NCBI GenBank assembly: GCA_964036275.1
Contig: OZ038438.1
Coordinates: 12,790,720-12,854,719 of the forward strand
Source: Litoditis marina
Lineage: Eukaryota > Nematoda > Chromadorea > Rhabditida > Rhabditidae
Direction: 5' to 3'
Length of the DNA: 64,000 bases
Under the pieces are notes generated by a model. That model was given only the letters and a program-made list of their open reading frames with translations, was not told the origin of the DNA and made no database searches. Position numbers and translations under genes: made by a program. Each line of letters starts with the position of its first letter. Position 1 is the first letter of the stretch. Of the stretch, positions 10,769 to 25,655 are shown one piece after another.

Positions 10769-13700
10769 TCAAATGTAGGGATGAAGTGCGGTACACTTCG
10801 GATGAGACTCAACCTCGAATCCCACAAAATGTGATTGTAGAATTTCACGGCGCTCCCGGGGAAGATATCTGAATACCAAATTATAATTGAATTGGATGAA
10901 AAAGTGATTTGAAACCTAGTAGTTGTGAACTGCGTTCCTGAATTCATTAATAATGACTTGTTCTAAACGTTTTAGATGAATATGTGTTTCAAAACCATAT
11001 TACATCGTAGTAAAGAACGTGCATTGAAAACAGTTATTTTGTTGTGGTTTTACTTGATGTAAAGACATCGGAGAGCAAAACTCTCAACATTGTACAAGTT
11101 GAAAGACCAAACCAATACATAAAACAACATACTACCTTTCAACATACTACTTCTGTTGGTGATTTTTGTCATAATATGACAAAAAAATCAAAAATTTTGT
11201 CATAATATGACAAAAACATATTATGTTGACTATAGGGTTCGTGCCTTGCTTAGTGAGGGCTTGTTGCCCTATCCCGCCGTATTTGTAGTTTGATCCGTTG
11301 CTTCTCAAGTATCCTTTAGGGCTTGTTCATACTTTTGTCGGCGGTAGATACACAGAGCAAATTATGACCATTGGTTGTGTGCGATACATACAGTACATAC
11401 AATTGATAACCTTACTCTGCTCGATGTATCTGTCGCAGACTGAATAAGTATGAAGGGACCTTCAATAATTGTGTACACCCAGATCAAAACTACAAGGAGT
11501 ATTCGGTAACTTTCTATATTATCCATGTTGTTTTCCAAATATGTGGCAAAACCTACCCCTGAAGAACAATAGTTTTCAGCATATATTCAGCCTTCGAGCC
11601 ACATTTGGATAGAACAGCAGGAAGAACGCATTTCAGAACACTTTTGAGAGCATCACACTTTTCAGCTGAAAGCAACTGCGTATTGTCTGTTTCTTGGAGA
11701 AAAATAGTATTCTTCACCAGAAGAGCTACGAAGTATTTCTCTGTTGATTCACCACTTAAATTTGAGTTAAAACAAATGGTTTTTCATGAAATCAGCGAAA
11801 AAATCTTGGTCAAAATGTTCGGAACCATGATACCTTCAATATTAGCAATTTCTTGTAGAGCATCTTTCATAATGTTCTGGACCAGATCTTTCAAGGGTAA
11901 AATATCATCCGGATCTTCCAAGTCCTAAAAGAAATCACAGATAAATTGAATATAAAACACTAAAATATAAAGAAAAATCCGATCGTAAATAGTGTTATGA
12001 CCAACCAGCTTCGAAGTTATTTGGTCTACTGTGAACGTGGCTTTCACGTGAGCCTTCGCTATCCTCCTTCCCGCAGAGTAGCGAGTATAGTTGTATGCTA
12101 ACATCTCCTGGAACGAGTGAAATTCTGGATAGAGAGAGAGAGAAAGAGAGACATACAGAGACAAAGACAGAGACAGACAGAAAAGAGAGGAAGAGACCGA
12201 GAAGAAGAGAGGTAGGCGTTAAGAAAATAATGTAATATCTACAGCGGCACTCTACCATGAATATGATAAAAATTCTGTCAACTTGCCTTGAAACAGGGTT
12301 TGCTCCATATGAGAGGTTCATCCCCAATACAGTGAAATGTCTCAACGTCAAACTTTGGCTTTGCACACTGTTCTTCGAGTAATATTCGTAGGTTTCCGTT
12401 TTCTTTCTTCAATTTGTCCAGACGACTCAGTATCATTGCCCTGGAAACGAGTGTGAAAGTAATATTTGTAGATTTTCCAAATCCTCAGTTTATTAGTTCA
12501 ATTAGAAACTTTTATGCGGTCGATTATCATATTATGATATCTTCCATTGTTTCGTAGTAATTGCCACGTTAAGAGCTGCAGTTTTTCTACGCTGAAGAAA
12601 TGAAAAAGTTGCACTGGCATGGAAGGAAAAGACCTCATTTAGCTCAAGATAGGTTGGAATAAGTGACAACCTGGACTCTCCAAATCCCTCTTGACACTGT
12701 AGTTGCTGTTCGAGTTTTGTACATAAGGTTCTCACGCCGTCTTTAATATCAGTAAGGGGTAGAGTGAGGAAGCGTGCAACGAATGGTTGCAATCCAAATG
12801 TTAATAAAATCTGGAAAAATTAAAATTATACAGGCTTCGAAGGGAGGTTCAAAAGGTAGAATTTTTCTCTAATTCGCGAAGTAGTGCGATATGATGTTGT
12901 TGTCGACTTCGAGCCAAAGATAAACATTATTAAAAGCTCAGAACCATATAAATTTGTGTATTAAATTTGTGTACATTATTTTTAATGTGTGTGGCAATTG
13001 ACACATATTATGTTCATCAAATACTCTTCAATTTTTTTTCGTGCCAACCCCAGAAGTACCTTATATCGCGAAGCATCAGGAACAGAGTCCACTGCCATTT
13101 CTATCAAGCGAGTTCGCTCCTTCCCAATATTGTTGCATTCCAGGAAAAATGATTCATAACGATAATTCCTGTCAAATCGATAATTGATGACGTACATGAA
13201 CTAATATAGGTTCATCAGTGGTAATATTACGGAGCATACAAATTTTTATAAAAAGAAATTAAACACCAGCCTGAACTACATGAAAATTGACCTTAAAAAA
13301 TTTACCTAACTAAAACAAGAAACAACCAAAACTGAAAACATCTGCCAGCTGAATGATATATCCATATATCAATGTACTGTATTGGCCAAAATATGGTATT
13401 ATTACACGCATTCATATGTTAACCAGTATAGCTAATTTATAACGACAATACTCCACAGATCTGAAACCGGTTTATTTGACACCGAAAGCGTGAAGACAAA
13501 CACAATATCTCACCTGGTCTCCTCACTGGCGTTCTGTGTAGCAGTCAGATACTTTTTGTGTGCTGAAATGGAATCGAAAACATTTTATTTCAACAACATA
13601 TTTTTTTCGGAATGGGCACAATTCAAATGATTGGAATGTTAAGAATAGAACGAAAGGAAAAAAGTATAAAATGAGATTTGAACAAAAGTCTAATATAATT

Positions 13701-15370
13701 GCAGAAACATGTTCTATATACTATACGGAATACTCGATGTTACGACTGGAACAACTAAGATAATTACAGTGGATAAGGCTGTCTTCAGACTTTTCGTGCG
13801 ATACAAGATACACGATACATGCGCGCTCTAATCATGTGTATCGATTGCATTTTTGTAGCGGCGACAGATACATGCGTCACGCAATGTATCTATCGTGTTC
13901 ATACTTTTTCTACAGTATCTCGGCGTCAGATACATCATTTTGAATCGACGATACACTTTTTTTGAAGATTGCGGCCGGCATTCTACACTTCACTCATATT
14001 GTGGATACATCTAGGTTTTCGGATTATAAAAGTGATTTTTGTGAAATTTTTCCAATTGATAGAATGTTCCCCCACACAAAACAGATTGGTATCCGCAAAA
14101 AATTTCATTTTCGCGCGCGACGCGCGCGTACGCGACGCGTCAAAATGAGAAAATATGCAGATTTGGGTCAAATTTGTGAACTGTGATTATCGATCATGGA
14201 GATTGCGAATGTGGATATCAATTTTATATCACGCACGCGACGCGTGCACGCGCCGCGACAAAAATTTAAAAACCCGTAGAATTCAATAAAACTTGGGAAC
14301 CTGCTCTGAACTCCCTGGGACTGGGACGTCGTTGCAGTCACGCAAATGAATGCGGTTGTTTCGGAGTGAATCAGTAATATTATTAATCAATTAAATTTCG
14401 GAATGGTCTGGGGCCGCGCTGGCACGGCTGATCCTGACTAACCGTCTGGGACCGTAGCAGTCAAACCGTCTGGGACGCGTAAACATCGCGTCCCGGACGG
14501 TCGACTGGTACGACGTCCCAGACCCAGGAAGTTCAGAGTGAGGAAATTGATCATTCTGAAGTCAGATGTGAGCTTGGTACAAACTTGGGGTCAAGCGCGC
14601 GCGCAGCACGCGACGCGACAAAACATTTCAACTTTTGTGCATGAAGATAAATTTTTGGGATTGGGAGTGGTTGGCCACGCGGATAAGAAGGTTTTACGAG
14701 TTGTGGATATATGTTCATAACCAGCATGATCGAGTACCCCACCTTCCCCAATTTCATATGAATCGACTCATTTTGATATTTCTGCCGCGTCGCGTGCACG
14801 CGCTTCGCGTGAGTGATATTGAGTATATGGCATGGGGATCGGTAACAATGATCATCAGCGTTTTTGTTTTTCACGATGTCCAAAGTTTATCGAAATTCAT
14901 TCATTTTCACATTTTGTCGCGGTGCGTGCGCGCGTCGCGTGCGATGAGATAGACGTCAATTTGAAGAATACCTATAAATATCTATGGAATAAAAAATTTG
15001 AAATTGTTAAAAGTTACTTTTGAATTTGAAACTAACAAAATCGAAAAATGTATCCTGGAACGTTCATACTTTTCTGATACGTTGGCGCCAAGATACGGAT
15101 ACAAAATGAGACGATACAAATAATTCGAAAATGAATCGTGTATCTGTATCTTGTATCGCACAAAAAGTCTGAAGACAGCCTAAATAACTTGAAGAACGCC
15201 TTAAATTGGGTACACTTACCTTCTTCTCCTCGAGTTCTTGCTTGCAGCAGTTCATCGAATGTGGCTTTTCCATATAGATAAGTATGAAATTTACTCGTTG
15301 AAACGGAAATATGTAAAATAGAGAATAGAACTAGCAAGACAATCATTATCGGCGGGTAGGTGTGTGACAT
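10769..15370 (-). CDS. Secreted cysteine-containing protein of unknown family, nine exons
   Basis: I do not recognise this family. Nine exons join with consistent phase: 15370-15220, 13562-13514, 13168-13060, 12810-12671, 12440-12287, 12107-12006, 11924-11834, 11665-11557, 10868-10769 (1005 nt, 334 aa). An in-frame stop precedes the first ATG. Residues 9-24 (MIVLLVLFSILHISVS) form a clear signal peptide and no later membrane segment is seen. There are ten cysteines, three of them in CDALKSVLKCVLPAVLSKCG, plus NxS/T sites (QNAS, YNYT). The middle is helical and charged (LSRLDKLKKENGNLR). The intron after 12287 begins GC (AAG|GCAAGT), a recognised rare donor. The first intron carries the 13776-15181 transposon. 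Cysteine-bearing secreted families have expanded in nematodes, but assignment needs a profile search. Confidence 0.75.
11318..11458. repeat. 140-bp inverted-repeat element (CATACTT family)
   Basis: The two ends are imperfect inverted repeats: the left carries GCTTGTTCATACTTTTGTCG and AGATACACAGAGCAA, and the right carries their reverse-complement counterparts. The same TTCATACTTTT/AGATACATC words occur near both ends of the large element at 13776-15181, so this is probably a miniature relative of it. Non-coding, inside the last intron of the secreted protein gene. Confidence 0.55.
13776..15181. mobile_element. 1.4 kb non-autonomous inverted-repeat transposon
   Basis: The ends match as inverted repeats: AGGCTGTCTTCAGACTTTT at the left and AAAGTCTGAAGACAGCCT at the right, followed inwards by matching TGCGATACAAGATACA sequence and TTCATACTTTT blocks. 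The interior has five GC-rich blocks of alternating CG (about 14112-14142, 14232-14262, 14595-14625, 14787-14812, 14918-14942). The left three and right two point in opposite directions, so the element is palindromic as a whole. No transposase reading frame is seen. It sits in the first intron of the secreted protein gene. Target duplication was not clear (GGATA at the left, AAATA at the right). Confidence 0.75.
14304..14538. repeat. 235-bp inverted-repeat element nested in the 1.4 kb transposon
   Basis: The left end CTCTGAACTCCCTGGGACTG and the right end (CAGACCCAGGAAGTTCAGAG) are inverted repeats. The interior holds further GTCTGGGAC/GTCCCAGAC words in both directions. It occupies the centre of the larger palindrome, consistent with a later insertion or with the loop of a compound foldback. 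Confidence 0.6.
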
Positions 15371-15897
15371 ATCGATAGTGAATTACAGCGAATGAATGAC
15401 GATCTGACCCGGTTGGCAATGCTTTTTAGGTTTCTCTCATCGCTGGGAAATTTCAAGTTCAAGGAAAAACACGTGAAACGCCAGATGTGCTCTAGGTGAT
15501 CATTTTGTTCTTTCGGTATTTTGTAGAGTATCTTGTGTTCTGGTCGCAAAATCATACGTACGCCGCAATTAACACTCTCAGCTGTGAACTGAAAACGACT
15601 TTCTTCCATATGTGCAGGTGGTTTCTCATAAGCCGCGAGTGGCCAATCAGTCAGAATCAATCCCGTGTTTGTCGATACGTGTGAGCACATCACAAACCAA
15701 ATTATACGTCCCTTGTTACAAATACCCTCGAACTGTTTTCCCAGTAGGTAGGTGGAGGAAATGCAGTAAAACAGAATCAATGAAAGCAATTATTTGATGA
15801 AATTATCTACTTAATATTGTTCGTGTATGAGTTGTCGCTTCCGTTTCCAATTCCGATGGTTCGCTAAGAACTTCTACTTCCACTTTTACCATAATAT
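15346..15897 (-). CDS. Possible small gene or upstream ORF with hydrophobic start
   Basis: A 147-codon open frame runs from an ATG at 15789 to 15346 and starts with a hydrophobic stretch (MLSLILFYCISSTYLL) that could be a signal peptide. Its end overlaps the first exon of the secreted protein gene in another frame. Just upstream, TTTTCAG at 15898-15904 precedes a second ATG at 15892. That short frame (MVKVEVEVLSEPSELE) could splice from GT after the ATG to an acceptor before 15747 and keep the long frame open. I recognise no domain. It may be a real upstream gene or chance; reading-frame length is the main support. Confidence 0.25.
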
Positions 15898-15904
15898 CTG
15901 AAAA

Positions 15905-16756
15905 TTTTATTACGAAAATGATGTGATCACTCAGACAGCTGATCACTCGAGTAAACAACATTATGGTGTCAATAACTCAAGGGGGTCAAAGTATACAAGG
16001 CGACCATTATATTGTACAGCCTGTACATGACGTGTTTTCCTTTGCAGAGGAGCGAACTTTCAGAAAGTCATGTGTTAGTCTCAAAAAAGAAAACACATGA
16101 TCAAACTCAACAGCTGCTGTTTTCACTGTAGGAACCTGCATTTACACATTCGTACTTCTGGAACATCGAGTTCGCTTGTTCGCAACGAGCCTCGTTCAGC
16201 CAATACAACCGAAAACATAGAGTTTCTCTGAGAAAAAGTCACCAATCCATCTGCGACGACTTCACGAAAAAAAAATTATGCAGCTTCTTCTTTTCAAATC
16301 GCTGTGAGTCAAGACAATAACATTTGTACACGGATGCGCGAATGTCTTGTACAGTTGCAACTTTCAAGAAATCTTCCGAACGTTCCAACAACATGCTCAC
16401 TCAGTTTGTGTGTTTTCGAACTAAAACGTGTCTTTGTGCCACTGGTTTGTCAAACAGAAGTCCATATGAGAATCTGGAGAGTGATTCTAGTGTCAACGAT
16501 GGTGTCTGCGCCAGAAAGTGTCTATTCTTAACTAGGTGTTTGGTCCAGAACAATATGTTTTCCCCTGGCAACACGCTGGAGAAAAGTGCAGCTAGTACTT
16601 TGCTCTTTTTTCATCAACAATACCTATCCATAAATACAGCAGCAAGTGGTGCGACAGACGTGTCTTCCTCCGTTCCGATACAACATCCTTCGAAACTTTT
16701 CTCTCTTCTCAAAATTTGTGTCTACTTCTTTCTCATTCGAGTTCTGAACCAAATAC
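15905..16756. other. Divergent intergenic region
   Basis: Lies between minus-strand genes on the left and the plus-strand small mitochondrial-type gene on the right, so it probably holds both promoters. A plus-strand open frame of 162 codons (16324-16812) with several cysteines crosses it. It has no splice support and overlaps the real first exon at 16767 in another frame, so I do not call it. Confidence 0.4.
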
Positions 16757-16763
16757 ATTCCAG
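16757..16763 (+). promoter_or_regulatory. Putative trans-splice acceptor
   Basis: CATTCCAG ends at 16763, three bases before the ATG at 16767. No phase-compatible upstream coding exon was seen. Confidence 0.45.
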
Positions 16764-16766
16764 AAA

Positions 16767-17892
16767 ATGGTACGCACATCTATCGCATTATTGCGCAGAA
16801 GCTTTCGTTTGACGGAGACGTTCACATCATTGTGGACCAAATCAAGGTAACGTGTTGGTTTCTGTTCTTGCACTGTTTTGCATTAGCAAATTCTAGTGAC
16901 ATAGTGAGCGTTTAGCGGCTGGGTTCTCGTAGAATATAGAACGCATTCGGAGCGCTATCCGTCTAGAAACTTACCTAAAAGGCACGTTTTCGAATAATTT
17001 AAAGTTTACCTAGCCTTGATAAGACTACATAATGATATATGCTGCGTTGTCCTATTATTCTGTTTAGTTCCCCGGGACAAGTGCCATCGAAACAGGGAGC
17101 TGGACTCTCATTCTCAGACTTTTCCTGGAGTGACCTGGTTGGAAAGTCTGAGCACTCCGAAAAAATAAACTGGTAAGTGAAAACGAAGGATAATCTAACA
17201 CGCTAGTGGATGTTTGGTATTAGTCATTAAGTGACTGAAGCATTTAGTAAACATACTCTAGACCTGGTTTCAAACTAGCTCGAAGAGTTTTAACGTCACT
17301 GTTGAAATATAACCTACGTGATTCCCACAGTTTATAATAGTATCTTACTGAGGTGGAATTTGTTTTTCGATCATCTTGAATGCTAAATTAACCCGTCTGC
17401 ATGGAATATCTTATAACCTCGTGTTTTATGAGACGCGAAGATAGTGTTTTTCACCTTCAGTACCTCCCACCTATGCGTTCGAGAGTCGCATAATATACGC
17501 GTAGTTTCGACTAGGAGGACAGTTTGTTCATCGAGATATCACTAGAGTAAATCATGCGATTTATGAAAGGACGAAACCTAGACTAAGCAAAGACGTTGAT
17601 GGATTTGAGTCTGGCTGGCGACAAGGAGCTTGACGGATTTTGGTCTTTTCCATTAAAACCTTTATGGAAAACAACGAAGTGTTACCAAACTCAGTTGCTC
17701 ACACTAATTAAAATTGGCGCACAAAAAAAGAGGGAGAGAGTTAGTAACAAACGTTTCGTTCGTTCTGTGACGTTTGCACTGTTCAGGTCGGACACTGACA
17801 AGATTCTTCACAATAACATCGCCCGCCTCGTGAACGAAGAAGCAGAGAGAGAACATGCGTTTCAACGCATGAGAGTTCGATTCGGCCTCTAG
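16767..17892 (+). CDS. Small protein with mitochondrial-type presequence, unknown family
   Basis: Three exons join in phase: 16767-16846, 17068-17172 and 17787-17892, for 96 aa and a TAG stop. The N-terminus MVRTSIALLRRSFRLTETFT is an Arg/Ser/Thr/Leu-rich amphipathic stretch with no acidic residue before position 17, typical of a mitochondrial targeting presequence. The middle contains SFSDFSWSDLVGKSEHSEK. The C-terminus is helical and charged (NEEAEREHAFQRMRVRFGL) and runs straight into the stop. There is no membrane segment. Size and layout suit a small accessory subunit of a matrix complex or an assembly factor, but I cannot name it. The exon structure is well supported by phase and by GTAACG/GTAAGT donors; function is inference. 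Confidence 0.65.
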
Positions 17893-20800
17893 TTTAGAAT
17901 TGTTCTGTATATTTGTATAAAGAATCTGCATATTCCATATGTTCTTTATTCGAATGTGGCCTTTTTATGCGCTCAACTTAACAAACCCATCGAAAAATAT
18001 TTAAAATCCTTTCAAGAGGCGTTCATAACAAACAGTTGCTCATTATAACGTTATTTTGCAGCATGGCTTTGAATTATCGTGTCACAATGATATTCCTAAC
18101 AGAACCCTTTTTGATTTTTTGCCTCACAGACGTTTACTTCATGTGCCTCTGAGCACATTATCACACTTTCATTGAGTTCAAACCTATAAATGATCGATCT
18201 TGAATAACTGTTTCTGTTCACTTGTACAATAAGTAGACATGTATCGTACTGTAGGTGATGGGTAGTGATGAATGGAGTGAACATATCCATCGTTGTGGTT
18301 TTGTCGGATAACATCGTAATGCACGAATTTCAACAAAAAGCAACAATATGAAACTCCAGACACATCGGCATTGAGCAACATACATCGTATAGGCTTGTTT
18401 TTGGAAAAAAAACTCTGTACCTCTCGACTAGAAAGCATGTGATAACAAGTTTTCACAAACGATCCCAGGGGTTCCACACCCCTTATGTTCTTTCTCACGT
18501 TGCAGCGCTCCGGTCAGAATCATGTTCTCGTTAGTTGCCTTTGAATGGGAGAGCATATAGCCGTCAGCTGAGCCTTGATTAGGGTTGTTTCACATGTTCA
18601 ACACATAACCATTGTTGAGCCTCAATTCATTGAATGTATACAGCTAAAGGATTGTAACTGAATACCTTTTTACTCTATATGTTGTGGCCTCCAGCTATCG
18701 TAGTTATCTCTGACTGTCCGCAGATTTCTAAAATTAGATTCCGAAGTGAAACGGGCTCAAACTTCACCTAGTTATAAAAAAAAACAGTAACATTGTGAAA
18801 TACATCAAGCTTCCGAAGTTTGCGTGAAATCGCACTGGTCGCGAATTTAGAATGTCCATTCATATCACGATCATCTGAACTTATCATTTTGAGTTTATCA
18901 CAGCCTAATGTTGCATTATAACTCTTTATCTGAAATGTTTCGAGAGTAATTCATTTTCCCAACTGCCGTTTTTCGTAAGATGCACTTCTGGACAAGCAAT
19001 TTTCTTCGTCGAATATGTGCAAGTACTTGAGCTCAATAGTATATAAGATTGGGCCAGTGAACAACCCTCACTGCCTCACTTGTCGCAACCAATCTTCTCT
19101 TTGTGCGAGAAAAAAACAAACACGCTAGTCAAGAATAGGATGGCATCATTTAGCAGAATTGCTGAATCAGTCCACCACCACACATAACACCAATTCAGTT
19201 TCTAGATAGTAAAGCAGACGTAGAATATTGAAAGTGGCCCTGAAATATGAAGATTGCACTTGAACGAAAAAGTAGAATATTTACGTAGTTTCAGAAAGAT
19301 CTCTTCAGAAGATAGTTTTATCTTCTTTATAAAATGTTAAATTAATAATTTACAACAGCAATAATTCACAAACTGTTGCAAACGTGAATTCACTCCAACA
19401 AGATTTAGACCAGTTACATATCTGTTTTTATTCGTTGTTCTAGACGAACTAGGATTAGTGATATCTGTGGCAAGTTTATGTGTCCTGTTTTGAAGGTTTC
19501 TCGCATATGCTTGTTTTCTATATTCCATGCTCTTCCCACGTTATGTCCTCTTTCAAAAGCAACTACAAAACAAAAACACTTCTCGCCACAAAGATGATGT
19601 CTCCACTGAGCATAAATCGTCTGAAGTAGTATTCTCTTATTTTAGTTGTCATCGGATTCCTGAGTATTTCAGCTACTTTCCCACACACTTCAGCGCCCGA
19701 TGTGCGAACATTTGATTTGGTTGAAAGAAATCCTTGAGGAGCAGATACGAGCCACAAGGCAGCTTTCATTCTATTTGCATAGCAATGTGAGGGCAGCCTC
19801 CATACTTGCAAAAACCCGGAGACTATTTTACGTTGACCACAACAGAAGCATATTTTTATGATTTGGCTCCTATTCTTCAAATGTTGAATTTCCTCAGATG
19901 TTTTTGATCAAATATTTTGAGCGATGTTCGATTTAGAAGAGCAGAAAATGTTTCACACTATTCTATGGAAAACTCCTACTCACTGTACTGGGGAAGGACT
20001 TAAGAAAACGTCATTCGCGTCATTCCATTCTCTGTAAAGAAGTTTGTAGTGTATATCAGCTTGTAGTTTCCATTACTACTGCAATTTTGACGAGTTCATG
20101 CGTAATTACTGGTCTTATGAAATTAATTACCAACTTCCATCCTTGCTCGAGACTAACATAACAACGAATGCAGTACAGATAGGAGTGCGAGCGTGGAGTA
20201 TTCGGGATTCGGTGTAGTACTCCATGAGCGCTAAAATGTGCCCGACTTATCAACTCCGTGGGAATGTGTGGCCAACATTTGCGAACCACCGAAATTCGGA
20301 GATTATTCTTAACTCAATTTGTCTTACTCTCATCCACTTCGCCCAAAAAAGAATAATTCAGTCATGTGATAAGTGCAAAGTGCCACTCAAAACTGTTTCG
20401 ACCCTAATTCACGAAAGTTCTCAAAGGATTAATTCTAAGTGGTACCTGAGCACATAACCAAATGATAACTTCTAGAGACTTCATGACAACCTGTCTATTC
20501 TTTGGAATTAATCAAACCCCGTCATCCAGCTATAATTGGAACTTTTCGGTCTTTCTGATTTTGGCTATTATTCTTACTAGGAGAAGTAAGCGTTTTCCGA
20601 TATGCTTTGAGTGATAATGCCGTCCAGGTCCTCAATTAGTGATTCGGCTACCACGTCATTCGGCTCCGGGTTCCTTGAATAAATAATCGCCACTATGGCA
20701 CTGGGGAAGAGATTCGATTTCGTCTCCGAGTTTCGGCATATCGCTTGTGCAAGTTAGATGAGGTACGGGGTCGGATTAGACTCCTTCAGTTCCGCGCGCT

Positions 20801-21761
20801 TCCCATTATATGCATACATGCCGCTCTTTCCAAAACAAGCCTATACCGTGTATGTTACTATGTGTTTTTAGTTCTATGTTTGGATTGAAATTCGTAAATT
20901 ACTGAGTCACTGAGTGTGTCGAAACCAAACTACAACCACACTTTGGTCCTTCCCTAAACCCGCGAAAACTACTGCAACCAGGCGGACTGGACTGGGATAA
21001 TGTGTTTAGTTTAGTACAGAAGAATTGACAGGTGAGCCCCACCGTTCTTCACGGGTCCTTTGACCTTCATAACTACAAACCCAAGACAACATGCAGAGCG
21101 GATACAAGTTTTCTTTTTCTTTTATATGACACTGGTCGTTTCAGAAAGTCGTGAGCCTAAACATCAACAAAAACTCGCTGCGCATTTAAAAATAAATGAA
21201 CTCTTAGATACAGAGGTGTGAACCTCAGCTTGATGAAATCATGTAGTGAACAGAACAGAATTCTATTATGGTTTTCTTGGTATTGCAATACATATCGAAT
21301 AATAACTTGACATATTTAGTTTGAATAGTTTATACTAATTGAACTACGTTTTCTTACTGAGTGTTTTTTAGTGTTTCTGGCAGTCACTCTCCTACCAGTA
21401 GTTTATTCTTATTCTGAATGTATACAACTAGTGCATATTATGTTTTGTGCGTTTTTGAAAGGCGGCCGCAAGCTCCTCCTATAACAAGGGTGAATAGACT
21501 AGGCACGTGAATCCACATATCAATATGTCGCTACTCTATTATCTACTTGTCTGTTTAACACAGATTTGTCCCGCCCCTATTTTACTCCCCGCCAAGCTTA
21601 ATCCCATTCACGGTCCTCTCAAATAGATATACAGCCAACCCAAGATATTAACAAAGACCTGCGGGCTTAGACGCAGTTTGGAACCAGAAGTTCCTGGATA
21701 CATGTCCTGTTGATTCTAGTGTTATCGCGTACCTAACATTACCTAGCTTATTTCTTTTCAG
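17893..21761. other. 3.9 kb without a confident gene
   Basis: No exon chain with matching phases was found on either strand. Open frames of 60-105 codons at 18184-18498, 19563-19880 and 20056-20289 (-) look like chance. The sequence near 18338-18400 resembles that at 1366-1430 (AAAGCAAC and CGTATAGGCTTG words) and may be a decayed repeat. Upstream exons of the Rab gene probably lie in the right half. Confidence 0.4.

Positions 21762-25655
<3,894 letters not shown>

Noticed and set aside
16324..16812. 162-codon plus-strand open frame with several cysteines
   Set aside because: No splice or domain support; it overlaps the phase-supported first exon at 16767 in another frame.
19563..20289. Minus-strand frames of 77-105 codons
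   Set aside because: Composition and lack of splice partners suggest chance frames.
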